Source of the DNA: Moraxella sp. FZFQ2102
GTDB lineage: Bacteria > Pseudomonadota > Gammaproteobacteria > Pseudomonadales > Moraxellaceae
Length of the DNA stretch: 64,000 nt
Assembly (NCBI RefSeq): GCF_024137865.1
Contig: NZ_CP099960.1
Location: 1,922,001 to 1,986,000, forward strand
Direction: 5' to 3'
Positions within the stretch are counted from its first letter, which is position 1. The number at the start of each line of letters is the position of its first letter. Positions 1 to 8,811 of this stretch are shown piece after piece. The position numbers and the translations under genes were made by a program. Under the pieces are notes generated by a model. It ran no database searches. It was not told the origin of the DNA and saw only the letters and a list, made by a program, of their open reading frames with translations.

Positions 1-595
1 TATCAGCACCATGCTCAAAAGGCTTAAGAAGTGCAGGCGTGGCAACGGTATTATCAACAATGACTGGTACGCCATATTCGTGCGCAATGGCGCTGATGGC
101 AGTCAAATCTACAATATTACCCAAGGGATTGCCGATAGATTCGACAAAGATTAGCTTGGTTTTATCATCAATTTTATCGCGTATTTGTTCTGGTTGATTA
201 CCATCAAAGAATCTTACCTCGATGCCTTGTTTTGGCAGGGTATGAGCAAAAAGGTTGTAAGTGCCACCGTATAGCTGACTGACCGAGACAATGTTATCAC
301 CTGCTTCGGTGATGGTCTGAATGGCATAGGTGATGGCAGCCATGCCTGAGGCTAGGGCTAGACCACCAATCCCACCTTCTAGTGCTGCGACACGCGCCTC
401 AAGCACAGCGGTGGTTGGGTTCATGATACGGGTATAAATATTGCCTTGTACTTTTAGATCAAATAAATCTGCGCCGTGCTGCGTGTCATCAAAGGCATAA
501 GAGGTGGTTTGATACATTGGGACGGCAACGGCTTTGGTGGTTGGGTCAGGGCTATATCCTGCATGAATGGCAAGGGTTTCATCTTTAAAGCTCAT
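1..595 (-). CDS. metY: O-acetylhomoserine sulfhydrylase, 5' part (runs off the window)
   Basis: Only the first 198 codons are inside the window; the gene continues past base 1. The ATG is the complement of 593-595, with a GGAG ribosome site about 10 bases upstream. The N-terminus ([11 protein letters not shown], then [20 protein letters not shown] around residues 55-74, then LASGMAAI and the [10 protein letters not shown] block) is typical of the PLP-dependent Cys/Met-metabolism family, and the sequence fits O-acetylhomoserine sulfhydrylase best. That enzyme makes homocysteine from O-acetylhomoserine and sulfide in the cytoplasm. The PLP lysine lies outside the window. Cystathionine gamma-synthase is the main alternative. 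The gene is divergent from argC. Confidence 0.85.
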   Translation of the reverse strand, partial: MSFKDETLAIHAGYSPDPTTKAVAVPMYQTTSYAFDDTQHGADLFDLKVQGNIYTRIMNPTTAVLEARVAALEGGIGGLALASGMAAITYAIQTITEAGDNIVSVSQLYGGTYNLFAHTLPKQGIEVRFFDGNQPEQIRDKIDDKTKLIFVESIGNPLGNIVDLTAISAIAHEYGVPVIVDNTVATPALLKPFEHGAD

Positions 596-819
596 GTTAT
601 ACACTCCATTGGTTGTAAAAATAGTAGAGTCAGTTAAAAGTACACTGTTTGCATAGAATACAAGGCAGGGTTTTATTGTTCGACATTTCAATGATGAGGT
701 TGAAATAGTATAACGAAAATCATTGGGCTTCTTAATGCTGTTTTGCCACAAGCTTATGAGTGATTTTCATAATCAGTCTAAATTATCAATTATAATTTAT
801 TAAATAAAATACATTCTCA

Positions 820-848
820 TTGCAATTACTGACAGTTTGGGCTAAGAT
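820..848 (+). promoter_or_regulatory. argC sigma-70 promoter
   Basis: TTGCAA (820-825), a 17-base spacer, then TAAGAT (843-848), 36 bases before the argC ATG. The spacing is ideal and both hexamers are four-of-six or better. No ARG-box-like operator was recognised nearby. Confidence 0.55.
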
Positions 849-883
849 TAGGGCGTATTTTTACATTACAATAAGGATTACTC

Positions 884-1957
884 ATGTCACAAACCATCTC
901 AGTTGGTATCGTCGGCGGTACAGGCTATACAGGCGTTGAGCTATTGCGTATCTTGAGCCGCCATCCACAGGTGTCGGTCAAATTTCTGACTTCTCGCAGT
1001 GAAGCGGGCAAAAGCGTCAGTGAAATTTTCCCAAGTCTGCGCGGCGTGTGCGAAGTTGCCTTTAGTGATATGACTGATGAGACGATGGCGCAGATGGGTG
1101 ATGAGTGCGATGTGGTGTTTTTTGCGACGCCGCACGGGGTGGCGATGACACACACGCCTGCACTGGTGGCAAAAGGCGTGAAGGTGATTGATTTGGGTGC
1201 GGATTTTCGCTTACAATCACTTGCCGAATTTGAGCAATGGTACGGCATGGCGCACACTTGCCCAGATGTGCTCAAAGACAGCATCTATGGTTTGACCGAA
1301 GTGACGCGCGATAAGGTAGCGACGGCATCAGTGATCGCTAATCCGGGCTGCTATCCGACGACGGCGATTTTGGGTCTAAAGCCTGTGATCGACACCGAAA
1401 ACAGCCAAAATCAGCCGCTTATCGATGGTCGTATTATCATCGATGCCAAATCAGGCATCTCGGGTGCAGGTCGCCAAGGCAAGCTAGGCATCAGCTATGC
1501 TGAGACGGCGGATAATTTCAGTGCTTATGGCGTGGCAGGACATCGCCACAGCCCAGAGATCGCTCAAGGTGTACAGGCGGTGCTAGGTGCGAATTTTACG
1601 CATAAGATTCGCTTTGTGCCGCATCTGGTACCGATGATTCGCGGTATGCTCAGCACCATTCATGTGCCGCTGTCACAGACGGGCGAGCAGGTGGATTGGC
1701 AAGCGGTGTTTGAAGCGGTATATGTTGATGAATATTTCATCGATGTACTGCCAAAAGGTGCGCTGCCTGATACGCGCTCGGTGCGTGCGTCCAATAAGCT
1801 GCGTATCGCGGTGCATCAAGATGGCGATATGCTGACCATCATTGTAGTGCAGGACAATCTGGTCAAAGGCGCGGCGGGGCAAGCGGTACAAAACATGAAT
1901 GTGATGTGCGGTCTGCCTGAGACGATGGGACTTGAGCTTGTGCCTGTCGTTCCTTGA
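884..1957 (+). CDS. argC: N-acetyl-gamma-glutamyl-phosphate reductase
   Basis: Third step of arginine biosynthesis: NADPH-dependent reduction of N-acetylglutamyl-5-phosphate to the semialdehyde, in the cytoplasm. The 357 residues match the usual length of the long ArgC type. The NADP-binding loop GGTGYTG is at residues 11-17, the catalytic cysteine is C156 in NPGCYPT, and the GHRHSPEI block with the conserved histidine follows at about residue 222. The start ATG has an AAGGA-type site (AATAAGGATTACTC). The gene stands alone, with its own promoter and a terminator at 1984-2016; no other arg gene is in the window. Confidence 0.95.
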   Translation: MSQTISVGIVGGTGYTGVELLRILSRHPQVSVKFLTSRSEAGKSVSEIFPSLRGVCEVAFSDMTDETMAQMGDECDVVFFATPHGVAMTHTPALVAKGVKVIDLGADFRLQSLAEFEQWYGMAHTCPDVLKDSIYGLTEVTRDKVATASVIANPGCYPTTAILGLKPVIDTENSQNQPLIDGRIIIDAKSGISGAGRQGKLGISYAETADNFSAYGVAGHRHSPEIAQGVQAVLGANFTHKIRFVPHLVPMIRGMLSTIHVPLSQTGEQVDWQAVFEAVYVDEYFIDVLPKGALPDTRSVRASNKLRIAVHQDGDMLTIIVVQDNLVKGAAGQAVQNMNVMCGLPETMGLELVPVVP

Positions 1958-1983
1958 GCGTAGTTCTTGATATTAGATGAATA

Positions 1984-2016
1984 AAAAAGCCAAATTCGTG
2001 ATGAGTTTGGCTTTTT
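1984..2016 (+). terminator. argC intrinsic terminator
   Basis: Perfect 11-bp stem AAAAAGCCAAA / TTTGGCTTTTT (1984-1994 and 2006-2016) with an 11-base loop and a T-run. The A-run on the 5' side means it could also act on the other strand. Confidence 0.85.
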
Positions 2017-2137
2017 GATTTGAATAAAATAGGGCGACGATTTCACAATCATGGTTAAATGTTAAGATTTTTAAAATTGATAGAAAAGCAGATTAAAATC
2101 CGTTATAATCATTTTATTTTAGATGAGTGTTTACTGT

Positions 2138-3082
2138 ATGAAATCAGCGCACTATTTGCTATTGGGTGCAGTGGTTGTAAGTATGACTGCCCATGCGCAA
2201 AATACACAAACTGCCACCAAGCGTAATTTTTTGGTCACAGATCATTCTACTTATGAAAATCAGCAACAAAAACCTGTACCACAAAAAACCGTTGCTGAGC
2301 CTATACAAGCCAAGCCGCTGTCACAGTTTTTAAAACAAAATGCCGTCAGTGGGCAAAATTATGCGACCGATGCCGCTGTAGCACCTACGACAGTTACCGC
2401 CATGCAAAACCCTTTGACTGTGCCTTTTGAAATTAACGGTCGCGTGCATACGCCTGTTGCTGCCAGTAAGTTTGAAAGTGTGGTGATGCCAAGCACACCT
2501 ACGATCGCGCCAAAATCAGCATTGGTATCAGTAGTTGAACAAGATGCTGATAACACTGTCGATGTCATGCCCGAATGTACACCAAATAAAGCCGCCAAAA
2601 GTGTTGGCATCAGTCATTTTAAATTTGAAGAAACGCCAAAAACTGACTTAGTCAGCGTGGGTAAATATTTGGTGCATAAAGATGCAGCGCCGTCTTTGCG
2701 TCAGATGATGGCAGATGCCAAAGCAGCTCGCGCGCCTTTGACTTTGGGTTCGGCATTTCGCTCGTTGTCGCATCAGCAGGATATTATCAATCGCAAAACA
2801 AGAGAAAAGAAACCTGCCAAACAGATTTATCGTTTCTCAGCGCCATCTGGGTATTCTGAGCATCATACAGGTTTGGCGGTGGATTTTTCACCGATCAATG
2901 ACACCTTTGCCAACACCAAAGGCTATCAATGGCTGCTGGATAATGCAGCCGATTACGGTTGGTATCAGACTTTTACCAAGGAATATTCAGCCAAAAGTGG
3001 CGTGGCTGAAGAGAGTTGGCATTGGAAGTTTAAAGGTACAGATACCGCCAAGCGACTGTTGAAAAATGGTGATTGTCTATAA
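2138..3082 (+). CDS. VanY-type D-alanyl-D-alanine carboxypeptidase (M15), secreted
   Basis: Zinc peptidase of the M15B (VanY/DdcY) family, which removes the terminal D-Ala from peptidoglycan stem peptides in the periplasm. Residues 1 to about 21 (MKSAHYLLLGAVVVSMTAHA) form a signal peptide. A long Thr/Pro/Gln-rich linker follows, and the catalytic domain occupies the last third. SAFRSLSHQQ is near residue 204, SEHHTGLAVDF (zinc His and Asp) near 240, and ESWHWKF (catalytic Glu, zinc His) near 293. An upstream ATG at 2123 is possible, but a TATAAT at 2104-2109 would leave it almost leaderless, so 2138 is preferred. No vanA/vanB-like genes are nearby, so a role in cell-wall maturation is more likely than glycopeptide resistance. 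It is convergent with a second M15 gene. Confidence 0.85.
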   Translation: MKSAHYLLLGAVVVSMTAHAQNTQTATKRNFLVTDHSTYENQQQKPVPQKTVAEPIQAKPLSQFLKQNAVSGQNYATDAAVAPTTVTAMQNPLTVPFEINGRVHTPVAASKFESVVMPSTPTIAPKSALVSVVEQDADNTVDVMPECTPNKAAKSVGISHFKFEETPKTDLVSVGKYLVHKDAAPSLRQMMADAKAARAPLTLGSAFRSLSHQQDIINRKTREKKPAKQIYRFSAPSGYSEHHTGLAVDFSPINDTFANTKGYQWLLDNAADYGWYQTFTKEYSAKSGVAEESWHWKFKGTDTAKRLLKNGDCL

Positions 3083-3092
3083 TCTGCCCAAT

Positions 3093-3122
3093 AAAAAAGA
3101 ACCTAAAGTTAGGTTCTTTTTT
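3093..3122. terminator. Bidirectional terminator between the two M15 genes
   Basis: Perfect 13-bp stem AAAAAAGAACCTA / TAGGTTCTTTTTT with the loop AAGT. It is A-rich on one side and T-rich on the other and lies between convergent genes, so it can serve both. Confidence 0.85.
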
Positions 3123-3141
3123 ATGCTTGTCATCTTATGAT

Positions 3142-4035
3142 TTATGATGGGTGGCAAGGGCTGATACCAGTCACATAGTCAGCGACTGTGCCAAGTTCGC
3201 GCAGGGCTGCTGCACCTTTGATAGATTGACTGGTGACTAGAGCGAGAGTTTGTGGATCGCGGATTTGGTCAAAATACTGCTGTGCAGTTGGGATATGTGA
3301 CCAGTGCCACGCTTCTTCGCTGTAGCCTTTGGTGCGGTTTGGACCATAGGTTTGGCAAAAACCATAGTTTGGCGCATTGGCGGCCAACCATTGATGCACG
3401 CGCATACCTTCTTTGCCATTCCAGTAGTTCAATGCCACGCTGTTAAAGTCAATCTCAGTACCCCAGTGATGGCGACTTGTACCGGGAAATGATGACCATT
3501 TTAAGATATCCAATGCTTTTTGGGTATCATTGTCAGCAGTATCGCCCCATTTATTTTCCCAAATTTGCTTTTGGCGCTTATAGGAACGGTAAGCAGAAAC
3601 CACTGTCAGATTGATGCCATCAGCTTTGGCGGCAGCGATCAGTTGCATCAGTGGGTCATAGACATCTTTATGCACTTGTTCAGCCTTGGTGGTGTATTGG
3701 CTTGGAATGCCGACCAGTACATGATCGTTACCCACGCCATGCACTTCAGACAGCTTGCCTGCTGGTGCAGGTGCTGCGGTCGTTGGTGTTTGATCAGCGG
3801 TCAAGGCATTGGTCTTGACTGGTTGCTCTTGGGTAGTTTGTGGCTCTTGCTCTGCTGTCTCATCCAGTGTTTTGATTTCACCGATTGCCACAGGTTCTTG
3901 GGCGGTATTATCTGCCAACTCTGACTGCTGATCACCGACAAAAATCTTTTGCCCAAAGTACAACGCCATCAATGCGCCTGCAAGAAAAATCAAAATGCCA
4001 AGCGTCTTGACGCTGCCTGTTTCGTATTTTTTCAT
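3142..4035 (-). CDS. VanY-type D-alanyl-D-alanine carboxypeptidase (M15), membrane anchored
   Basis: A second M15B zinc peptidase (297 residues), probably anchored in the inner membrane with its catalytic domain in the periplasm. Residues 9-28 are one hydrophobic segment without an obvious cleavage site. A Gln/Thr/Pro/Glu-rich linker follows to about residue 105. The catalytic motifs are SAYRSYKRQKQIW (substrate-binding region), SRHHWGTEIDF (zinc His and Asp) and EEAWHWS (catalytic Glu and zinc His). It lies 21 bases downstream of the SH3 lipoprotein gene on the same strand, so the two are probably one transcription unit. It resembles the neighbouring M15 protein mainly in the catalytic motifs, so the pair may be old paralogues rather than a recent duplication. 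Confidence 0.85.
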   Translation of the reverse strand: MKKYETGSVKTLGILIFLAGALMALYFGQKIFVGDQQSELADNTAQEPVAIGEIKTLDETAEQEPQTTQEQPVKTNALTADQTPTTAAPAPAGKLSEVHGVGNDHVLVGIPSQYTTKAEQVHKDVYDPLMQLIAAAKADGINLTVVSAYRSYKRQKQIWENKWGDTADNDTQKALDILKWSSFPGTSRHHWGTEIDFNSVALNYWNGKEGMRVHQWLAANAPNYGFCQTYGPNRTKGYSEEAWHWSHIPTAQQYFDQIRDPQTLALVTSQSIKGAAALRELGTVADYVTGISPCHPS

Positions 4036-4056
4036 TATATATCCAACCGTATGGGC

Positions 4057-4602
4057 TTAGTAATTCAAATAGCCACCAAAGCTATAACCTGTCAAGCCTG
4101 TCGCGTCCTGAACTTTTACCCAACAGTTATAAATGCCGTTGATGGTTTCGCATTTGTTGGTTTCAGCGATGACATAGATCTGCTCAGTGGTGTATAGATA
4201 GCCGACTTTACCCGCACTGCGTGATGGGCTGCGACGTACCATGACATTGCTGCCGTGGCGTGTGATGACGGTTGCGGGCAGATTTACAGGAGTTTCAGAA
4301 TAGGCAGGCTGTGCTGCTTTACGCGCAGGTGCAGGTGTTGCTGTTGTTTTTTGTTTTGGCGCAGCTTGTACGGGCGCAGCGACTTGTGGCTGCTGGACCA
4401 CTTCTACTGGCTGTTGTGCTTGCACTTGTGCATTTGGATCTTGAACGATCACAGGTTGTACTGCTTGTGGCTGCTGTGCAACTTGTGCTTGCTGCTGTGG
4501 TTGTTCATCTGCCAAGATAGCGCGTGCGATGCTCTTGATGATATCCCCATCACAGCCTGTCAATGCAAGGCTTACCCCTGCAATCATAAAAATGCGTTTC
4601 AT
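4057..4602 (-). CDS. SH3-domain lipoprotein
   Basis: Predicted lipoprotein of 181 residues. The start is the ATG complementing 4600-4602, preceded by AGGAG. MKRIFMIAGVSLALTGC ends in a lipobox with the acylated Cys at residue 17. A Gln/Pro/Ala/Val-rich linker follows (repeated QPQ and AQAQ units, roughly residues 33-95), a typical periplasm-spanning spacer. The last 70 residues look like a bacterial SH3 (SH3b) domain: VITRHGSNVMVRRSPS, then GYLYTTEQIYVI, then NGIYNCWVKVQDATGLTGY. Such domains often bind peptidoglycan or peptides. It is co-directional with the M15 peptidase just downstream, which suggests a shared envelope role. An upstream start at 4623 lacks a ribosome site and would spoil the signal peptide. 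Confidence 0.75.
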   Translation of the reverse strand: MKRIFMIAGVSLALTGCDGDIIKSIARAILADEQPQQQAQVAQQPQAVQPVIVQDPNAQVQAQQPVEVVQQPQVAAPVQAAPKQKTTATPAPARKAAQPAYSETPVNLPATVITRHGSNVMVRRSPSRSAGKVGYLYTTEQIYVIAETNKCETINGIYNCWVKVQDATGLTGYSFGGYLNY

Positions 4603-4761
4603 AACAACTCCTAAATTAACCAATTAACACTCATCAATCAAATTTTACCAAATTCTTACAGCCTTATCAATGAAATTTATTTATATGCTTAAACTGTAAA
4701 TTAATCTATCCATAATCTTACTAAGCTGATCACCATGGCTGTGCTAACTGGTTGAAACTGC

Positions 4762-4796
4762 TTGACTTTTACCCAAGGTCAGGGTTTATCATATAC
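4762..4796 (+). promoter_or_regulatory. CueR-like MerR-family promoter/operator of copA
   Basis: TTGACT (4762-4767) and TATCAT (4787-4792) are separated by 19 bases, the over-long spacer characteristic of promoters activated by MerR-family regulators. The spacer holds a short dyad, ACCC-N7-GGGT (4771-4785), placed as in CueR sites. It sits directly before copA. No merR/cueR gene is in the window, so the regulator would be encoded elsewhere. Confidence 0.7.
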
Positions 4797-4812
4797 AAAA
4801 AAGGATCTGATC

Positions 4813-6978
4813 ATGAGTAAACAAATTCACCAACAATTTGCCATCACCGGCATGACCTGCCAAGCCTGCGCCAATCGTATCGAAAAAGTGCTGAACAAAA
4901 AACCTGCGATCAATAAAGCGACGGTGAATTTCGCCACCGAGACACTGCAGGTGGATTATCAAGCCGATGCCACAAGCAGCGATGAGATCATCGCATGGGT
5001 TCAGAAAACTGGCTTTGAAGCTACGATCGATAAACCCAAAGTCGATACACGCGTGCCGTGGCAGCTGTGGGTGCTGTTTGTGCTTGCGCTGCCATTTATG
5101 GTGGGGATGATCGGTATGATGATGGGTCGCCATGATCTGATGATGCCTGTGTGGGCGCAGTTTGTGCTTGCGACGATTGTGCAGGTGGTATTTGGCGCGC
5201 GCTTTTATCAAGGGGCGTGGGCAAGCGTGCGAGCAGGACTTGCCAATATGGATGTGCTGGTTGCCATCGGTACGACAGCGATTTGGGCGTATTCGACTTA
5301 TATTTGGCTCACCGATCCGCACGCGATGCATGGGGTGTATTTTGAAGCGTCGGTGATGGTGATTGCTTTTGTAAGATTGGGTAAATTTCTTGAACATCGT
5401 ACCAAGACCCAAAGTCTAGATAGTATTGAGCTATTGACCCAGTTGATCCCAAGTATGGTGCATAAAAAAGTCGCTGACGGCTTTGTTAAAGTGGGTATCG
5501 AGAGTGTGGCTGTTGGTGATGAGCTGCTTGCCAATACAGGGGATAAAATCGCTGTCGATGGCATGGTGGTGACAGGCGGCGCGCTTGCCAATGAAGCGCA
5601 TCTGACAGGCGAAAGTATGCTTGTGCCTAAAGCCATCGGCGACACTGTCTATGCAGGCAGCACGCTTGGTGATGGCAGTGTGGTGTATCGTGCGGCGGCG
5701 ACAGGTCAGGTGACCAAGCTTGGTGATATGATGAGTGCGCTTGCTGATGCCCAAGGCAGTAAGGCGGATATTGCGCGCTTTGCTGATCGTGTCTCGGCGG
5801 TATTCGTACCTGTGGTGGTGGCGATTTCGATCATTACTTTTGTGGTAAATTTTGGTTTTGGTTTGGGTTTTGACACATCCTTGATGCGTGCGGTGGCGGT
5901 ATTGGTGATTGCTTGTCCGTGTGCCTTGGGGCTTGCTACGCCTGCTGCGATCATGGCAGGAATGGGCGTTGGTGCGCGACACGGCGTGTGGTATAAAGAT
6001 GCGGTGAGCCTTGAGCGAGCAGGGCGCATTGATACCATTGTCTTTGATAAGACAGGGACGCTGACCACAGGCAAGCCAAGCGTGACCGCGATGCAGATCA
6101 TTAATCATCGTTATCACGCCGATGAGCTGTTATCCATCGCAGCAAGCCTTGAACAATACGCTGCCCATCCGCTTGCGCACGCCATCATCAGTCACGCCCA
6201 AGACAGACGCCTACCGCTGTACACCGCCCTAGATGTCAGTACCGTCACAGGATCGGGCTTAATGGGGCAGATCGCAGGCGTCGGCAGAGTGCGTGTCGGT
6301 ACGCCAAGCTTTGTCGGTATCGATGAGCAGGCGTTGGCAGGACTGGATACTGATTGGCAAGAGAAATCGGCGGCATCAACGCTTGTGGCAGTGTCGATTG
6401 ATGATAAGCCTGCGGCGATTTTTGTGCTGGATGACACCATCAAAGACGAAGCAGCACGGATTATCACCGCTTTACAAGGTGCAGGTGTGCAGACGGTGCT
6501 GATGAGCGGAGATCGAAATTCTGCGGTCGCCAAGGTTGCAAATGCGCTGAACATTACTCATGCCACAGGGCAAATGTCACCACGCGATAAATTGTCCGCC
6601 ATTGAGCGTTTGGCGGCTGATGGTTATCAGGTGGCGATGGTCGGCGATGGGGTGAACGACGCACCAGCGATGGCAGCAGCACAGGCAAGCTTCGCGGTCG
6701 GTGGCGCAACCGATGTCGCGCGCCACACTGCATCAGCGACACTACTCGGTGAGTCACTCAGCCATGTGTATTATGCTTATCACATCGCACAGCGCACTTT
6801 AGCTGCGATTAAGCAAAATCTATTTTTCGCCCTAATCTATAACTGCATCGGCATACCGCTTGCGGCATTGGGGCTGCTTAGCCCTGCGATGGCAGCGGCG
6901 GCGATGGCATTAAGCTCAATCTCGGTACTACTGAATGCCATTCGCCTAAAACGCTTGGATTTGACCACAAAGCTTTGA
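4813..6978 (+). CDS. copA: Cu(I)-translocating P1B-type ATPase
   Basis: Inner-membrane pump that exports Cu(I) (possibly Ag(I)) to the periplasm at the cost of ATP. There is one N-terminal heavy-metal domain with GMTCQAC (C16, C19), then the usual membrane segments. The intramembrane metal site is CPC (residues 368-370). DKTGT follows with the phosphorylated Asp at 412, then the HP motif at 452-453 and GDGVNDAP at 611-618. At 721 residues it is a typical one-HMA CopA. The ATG at 4813 follows AAAAAAGGATC; the in-frame TTG at 4762 is part of the promoter and is rejected. A copZ-like gene lies about 1.8 kb downstream. Confidence 0.95.
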   Translation: MSKQIHQQFAITGMTCQACANRIEKVLNKKPAINKATVNFATETLQVDYQADATSSDEIIAWVQKTGFEATIDKPKVDTRVPWQLWVLFVLALPFMVGMIGMMMGRHDLMMPVWAQFVLATIVQVVFGARFYQGAWASVRAGLANMDVLVAIGTTAIWAYSTYIWLTDPHAMHGVYFEASVMVIAFVRLGKFLEHRTKTQSLDSIELLTQLIPSMVHKKVADGFVKVGIESVAVGDELLANTGDKIAVDGMVVTGGALANEAHLTGESMLVPKAIGDTVYAGSTLGDGSVVYRAAATGQVTKLGDMMSALADAQGSKADIARFADRVSAVFVPVVVAISIITFVVNFGFGLGFDTSLMRAVAVLVIACPCALGLATPAAIMAGMGVGARHGVWYKDAVSLERAGRIDTIVFDKTGTLTTGKPSVTAMQIINHRYHADELLSIAASLEQYAAHPLAHAIISHAQDRRLPLYTALDVSTVTGSGLMGQIAGVGRVRVGTPSFVGIDEQALAGLDTDWQEKSAASTLVAVSIDDKPAAIFVLDDTIKDEAARIITALQGAGVQTVLMSGDRNSAVAKVANALNITHATGQMSPRDKLSAIERLAADGYQVAMVGDGVNDAPAMAAAQASFAVGGATDVARHTASATLLGESLSHVYYAYHIAQRTLAAIKQNLFFALIYNCIGIPLAALGLLSPAMAAAAMALSSISVLLNAIRLKRLDLTTKL

Positions 6979-7245
6979 TTTTAAGCTCAAGTTGGCAAGT
7001 GCAAGGATTGGTTTTGGTGTACAACATCTCACTTGACAACACTGCTAATTTGTCATAATTTGTTACAAATACTGCGAAAATTGCCAATTCTTACCAAAAA
7101 TTGCGTCATTTGCCGAAAATTTGAGCAATTGCGTTACAAATGCGTGCAGCTGTTAGCATTTTTCATCTAGATTGCAACATATAAAACTGGCACAATGCAC
7201 CCATATCGATGACGCGTTTTGATGTGCTTTTCTCGCGTTTTCATT

Positions 7246-7251
7246 TATAAT
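7246..7251 (+). promoter_or_regulatory. Possible -10 element of lolA
   Basis: TATAAT 24 bases upstream of the lolA ATG. No good -35 hexamer is at the right distance, so this is only suggestive. The rest of the 297-base gap from 6979 is AT-rich with repeated TTGCNNAAA-type words but no gene. Confidence 0.35.
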
Positions 7252-7275
7252 AGATGAATTTTTCGGAGTTTACTT

Positions 7276-7947
7276 ATGTCAAATTTTAACCAAACAGTGC
7301 GCGCAAGCCTTCTTAAAGCAGTGATGGCGACCACTGTCATGGGTGCTATCGCAGCCCCTGTATTAACCACCACGGCATATGCTGCCCCAGCCAGCCAAGC
7401 AGACGCGGTCAAGCAGCTAAATCGCCTACTTAGCAACACCAAATCAATGAGTGCAGATTTCGCCCAAACCACAGTCGCGGGCAAAAAAACCACCAAGTTC
7501 AGCGGCTCGATGAGCGTACAGCGTCCGAACCAGTTCCGCTGGGAAACCAAATCACCGGCAGAGCAGCTGATCGTTGCCAATGGTGATACGCTGTGGGTAT
7601 ATGATAAAGACCTACAACAAGCAACCAAGCAATCGGTGGGCAACCAAGTCGGCGAAACGCCAGCCTTGCTACTGTCAGGCGATGTCAATCAAATCAACCG
7701 TAACTTCACCGTCAGTCAGCCGAATGCTGCCAAGTACTATTTTGTCCTAACACCAAAATCAAACAACGCCAACTTTAAAAATGTCTCGATCAGCTTTAAT
7801 GGTGGCAAGCCTGTGATGATGGTGCTTAATGACAACTTAGGTCAGACCACCAGTATTCGCTTTAGCAAAATCACCATGAATAAAAAGATTGATGCATCAC
7901 AATTTAACTTCAAGCCACCTGCAGGCGTGGATGTCATCAGCCAATAA
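7276..7947 (+). CDS. lolA: Outer-membrane lipoprotein carrier protein
   Basis: Periplasmic chaperone that takes lipoproteins released by LolCDE and hands them to LolB at the outer membrane. The 223-residue protein begins with a long signal peptide ending near TTTAYAAPA (about residues 35-40). The mature part shows the LolA pattern: LLSNTKSMSADFAQTT, SMSVQRPNQFRWET, ANGDTLWVYDKDLQQAT and a C-terminal FNFKPPAGVDVI. The ATG follows TCGGAGTTTACTT. It separates copA from the DUF305 lipoprotein gene; the link to copper is probably positional only. Confidence 0.9.
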   Translation: MSNFNQTVRASLLKAVMATTVMGAIAAPVLTTTAYAAPASQADAVKQLNRLLSNTKSMSADFAQTTVAGKKTTKFSGSMSVQRPNQFRWETKSPAEQLIVANGDTLWVYDKDLQQATKQSVGNQVGETPALLLSGDVNQINRNFTVSQPNAAKYYFVLTPKSNNANFKNVSISFNGGKPVMMVLNDNLGQTTSIRFSKITMNKKIDASQFNFKPPAGVDVISQ

Positions 7948-8002
7948 TATCAAAGGCTGCCATGCTGTGCGCGTGGCAGCTTCCTTGGATTTTTTTTGAA
8001 AA

Positions 8003-8716
8003 ATGGTTGGGTCTATGACTTGGGTTTTTCGTCATAAAGGGCTGACGGCGATGTTTGCCGCTTTGGTGCTGACGGCGTGTAGTCAAAATACCGCCAAAAC
8101 CAACACTAAAGCAGGTGCGCAATCAGCTTCCTTGCAAGCCGAGCAAACAAACAGTGCCGATACCGCACAGATACAAGCATCAAAATACCGCCAAAAACTG
8201 CGTGATGCCATCGAGCAGATGCAGCACGAGACGATCGATGCGCCATCGGCACAAGGCAGGTTTGTGCAGGCGTTGAGTGCGCATCACCAAGCGGCGATCA
8301 CGATGGCTTATACCGAGCTTCGCTATGGCAAAGATAACCAAATGCGCGAGTTCGCCCAAGCGATCATCGATGGCGAGCAAGCTGAGCTACAGTGGATGCG
8401 TGACTGGCAGCAGCGCGCGCAGACAGATGATGATCAAGCGGCGCAGATGCAGGGCAAATGGCTGAGTCTTCAGAAGAATCTGCAGGGTAAATTGGATCAA
8501 CTGGGCAAGGGTCTGTCATCAGATCTACAGACGCCTGATGTGCTGTTTGCTCATGCAATGCTGTTACAGAACCAACTGGCGATCGATTTATCTGCCCAAA
8601 TCATCAAGCTTGGCGCGGATGATGAGATCTTGGCATTAGCGCAGCAAAATATCGATGACCATACGCTGCATAATAATGAGCTTAATACTTGGCTTAAGCA
8701 AATCAATAATCCATGA
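8003..8716 (+). CDS. DUF305-type lipoprotein
   Basis: Predicted lipoprotein (237 residues as given; a start at 8015 giving 233 residues is equally possible). The signal sequence ends in LTAC with the lipid-carrying Cys near residue 26. The mature part is nearly all helical and contains HHQAAITMAYTEL and AQAIIDGEQAELQWMRDW, which match the DUF305 / ferritin-like pattern (a paired His followed by an Asp/Glu-rich helix). Some DUF305 proteins bind copper in the periplasm. Its position between lolA and a CopZ-like gene, downstream of copA, fits a copper role, but that is inference. Family assignment is from motifs only. Confidence 0.6.
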   Translation: MVGSMTWVFRHKGLTAMFAALVLTACSQNTAKTNTKAGAQSASLQAEQTNSADTAQIQASKYRQKLRDAIEQMQHETIDAPSAQGRFVQALSAHHQAAITMAYTELRYGKDNQMREFAQAIIDGEQAELQWMRDWQQRAQTDDDQAAQMQGKWLSLQKNLQGKLDQLGKGLSSDLQTPDVLFAHAMLLQNQLAIDLSAQIIKLGADDEILALAQQNIDDHTLHNNELNTWLKQINNP

Positions 8717-8718
8717 AC

Positions 8719-8748
8719 AAAATCCGATGTTTTAGCATTGGGATTTTT
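8719..8748 (+). terminator. Weak terminator after the DUF305 gene
   Basis: AAAATCC (8719-8725) pairs with GGATTTTT (8741-8748), with a further ATG/CAT pairing inside and a short T-run. The stem is short and interrupted. Confidence 0.45.
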
Positions 8749-8775
8749 GCATTTTTGCCAAAAATATCGTAAAAT
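8747..8775 (+). promoter_or_regulatory. Promoter of the CopZ-like gene
   Basis: TTGCAT (8747-8752), a 17-base spacer, then TAAAAT (8770-8775), 37 bases before the ATG. This suggests the small gene has its own sigma-70 promoter and does not depend on the copA CueR-type promoter. Confidence 0.5.
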
Positions 8776-8811
8776 AACCACGCTACAAAACAACAACAAG
8801 GATAATAACAA

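Noticed and set aside
4789..6117. Long minus-strand open frames opposite copA
   Set aside because: They are shadows of the copA codons; the copA frame has all P-type ATPase motifs and the antisense translations are His/Arg/Thr-rich without any domain.
7961..8000. Terminator after lolA (GCTGCCATGC / GCGTGGCAGC)
   Set aside because: The stem is good, but the T-run lies about ten bases beyond it, so an intrinsic terminator is not well supported; it may only be an intergenic hairpin.
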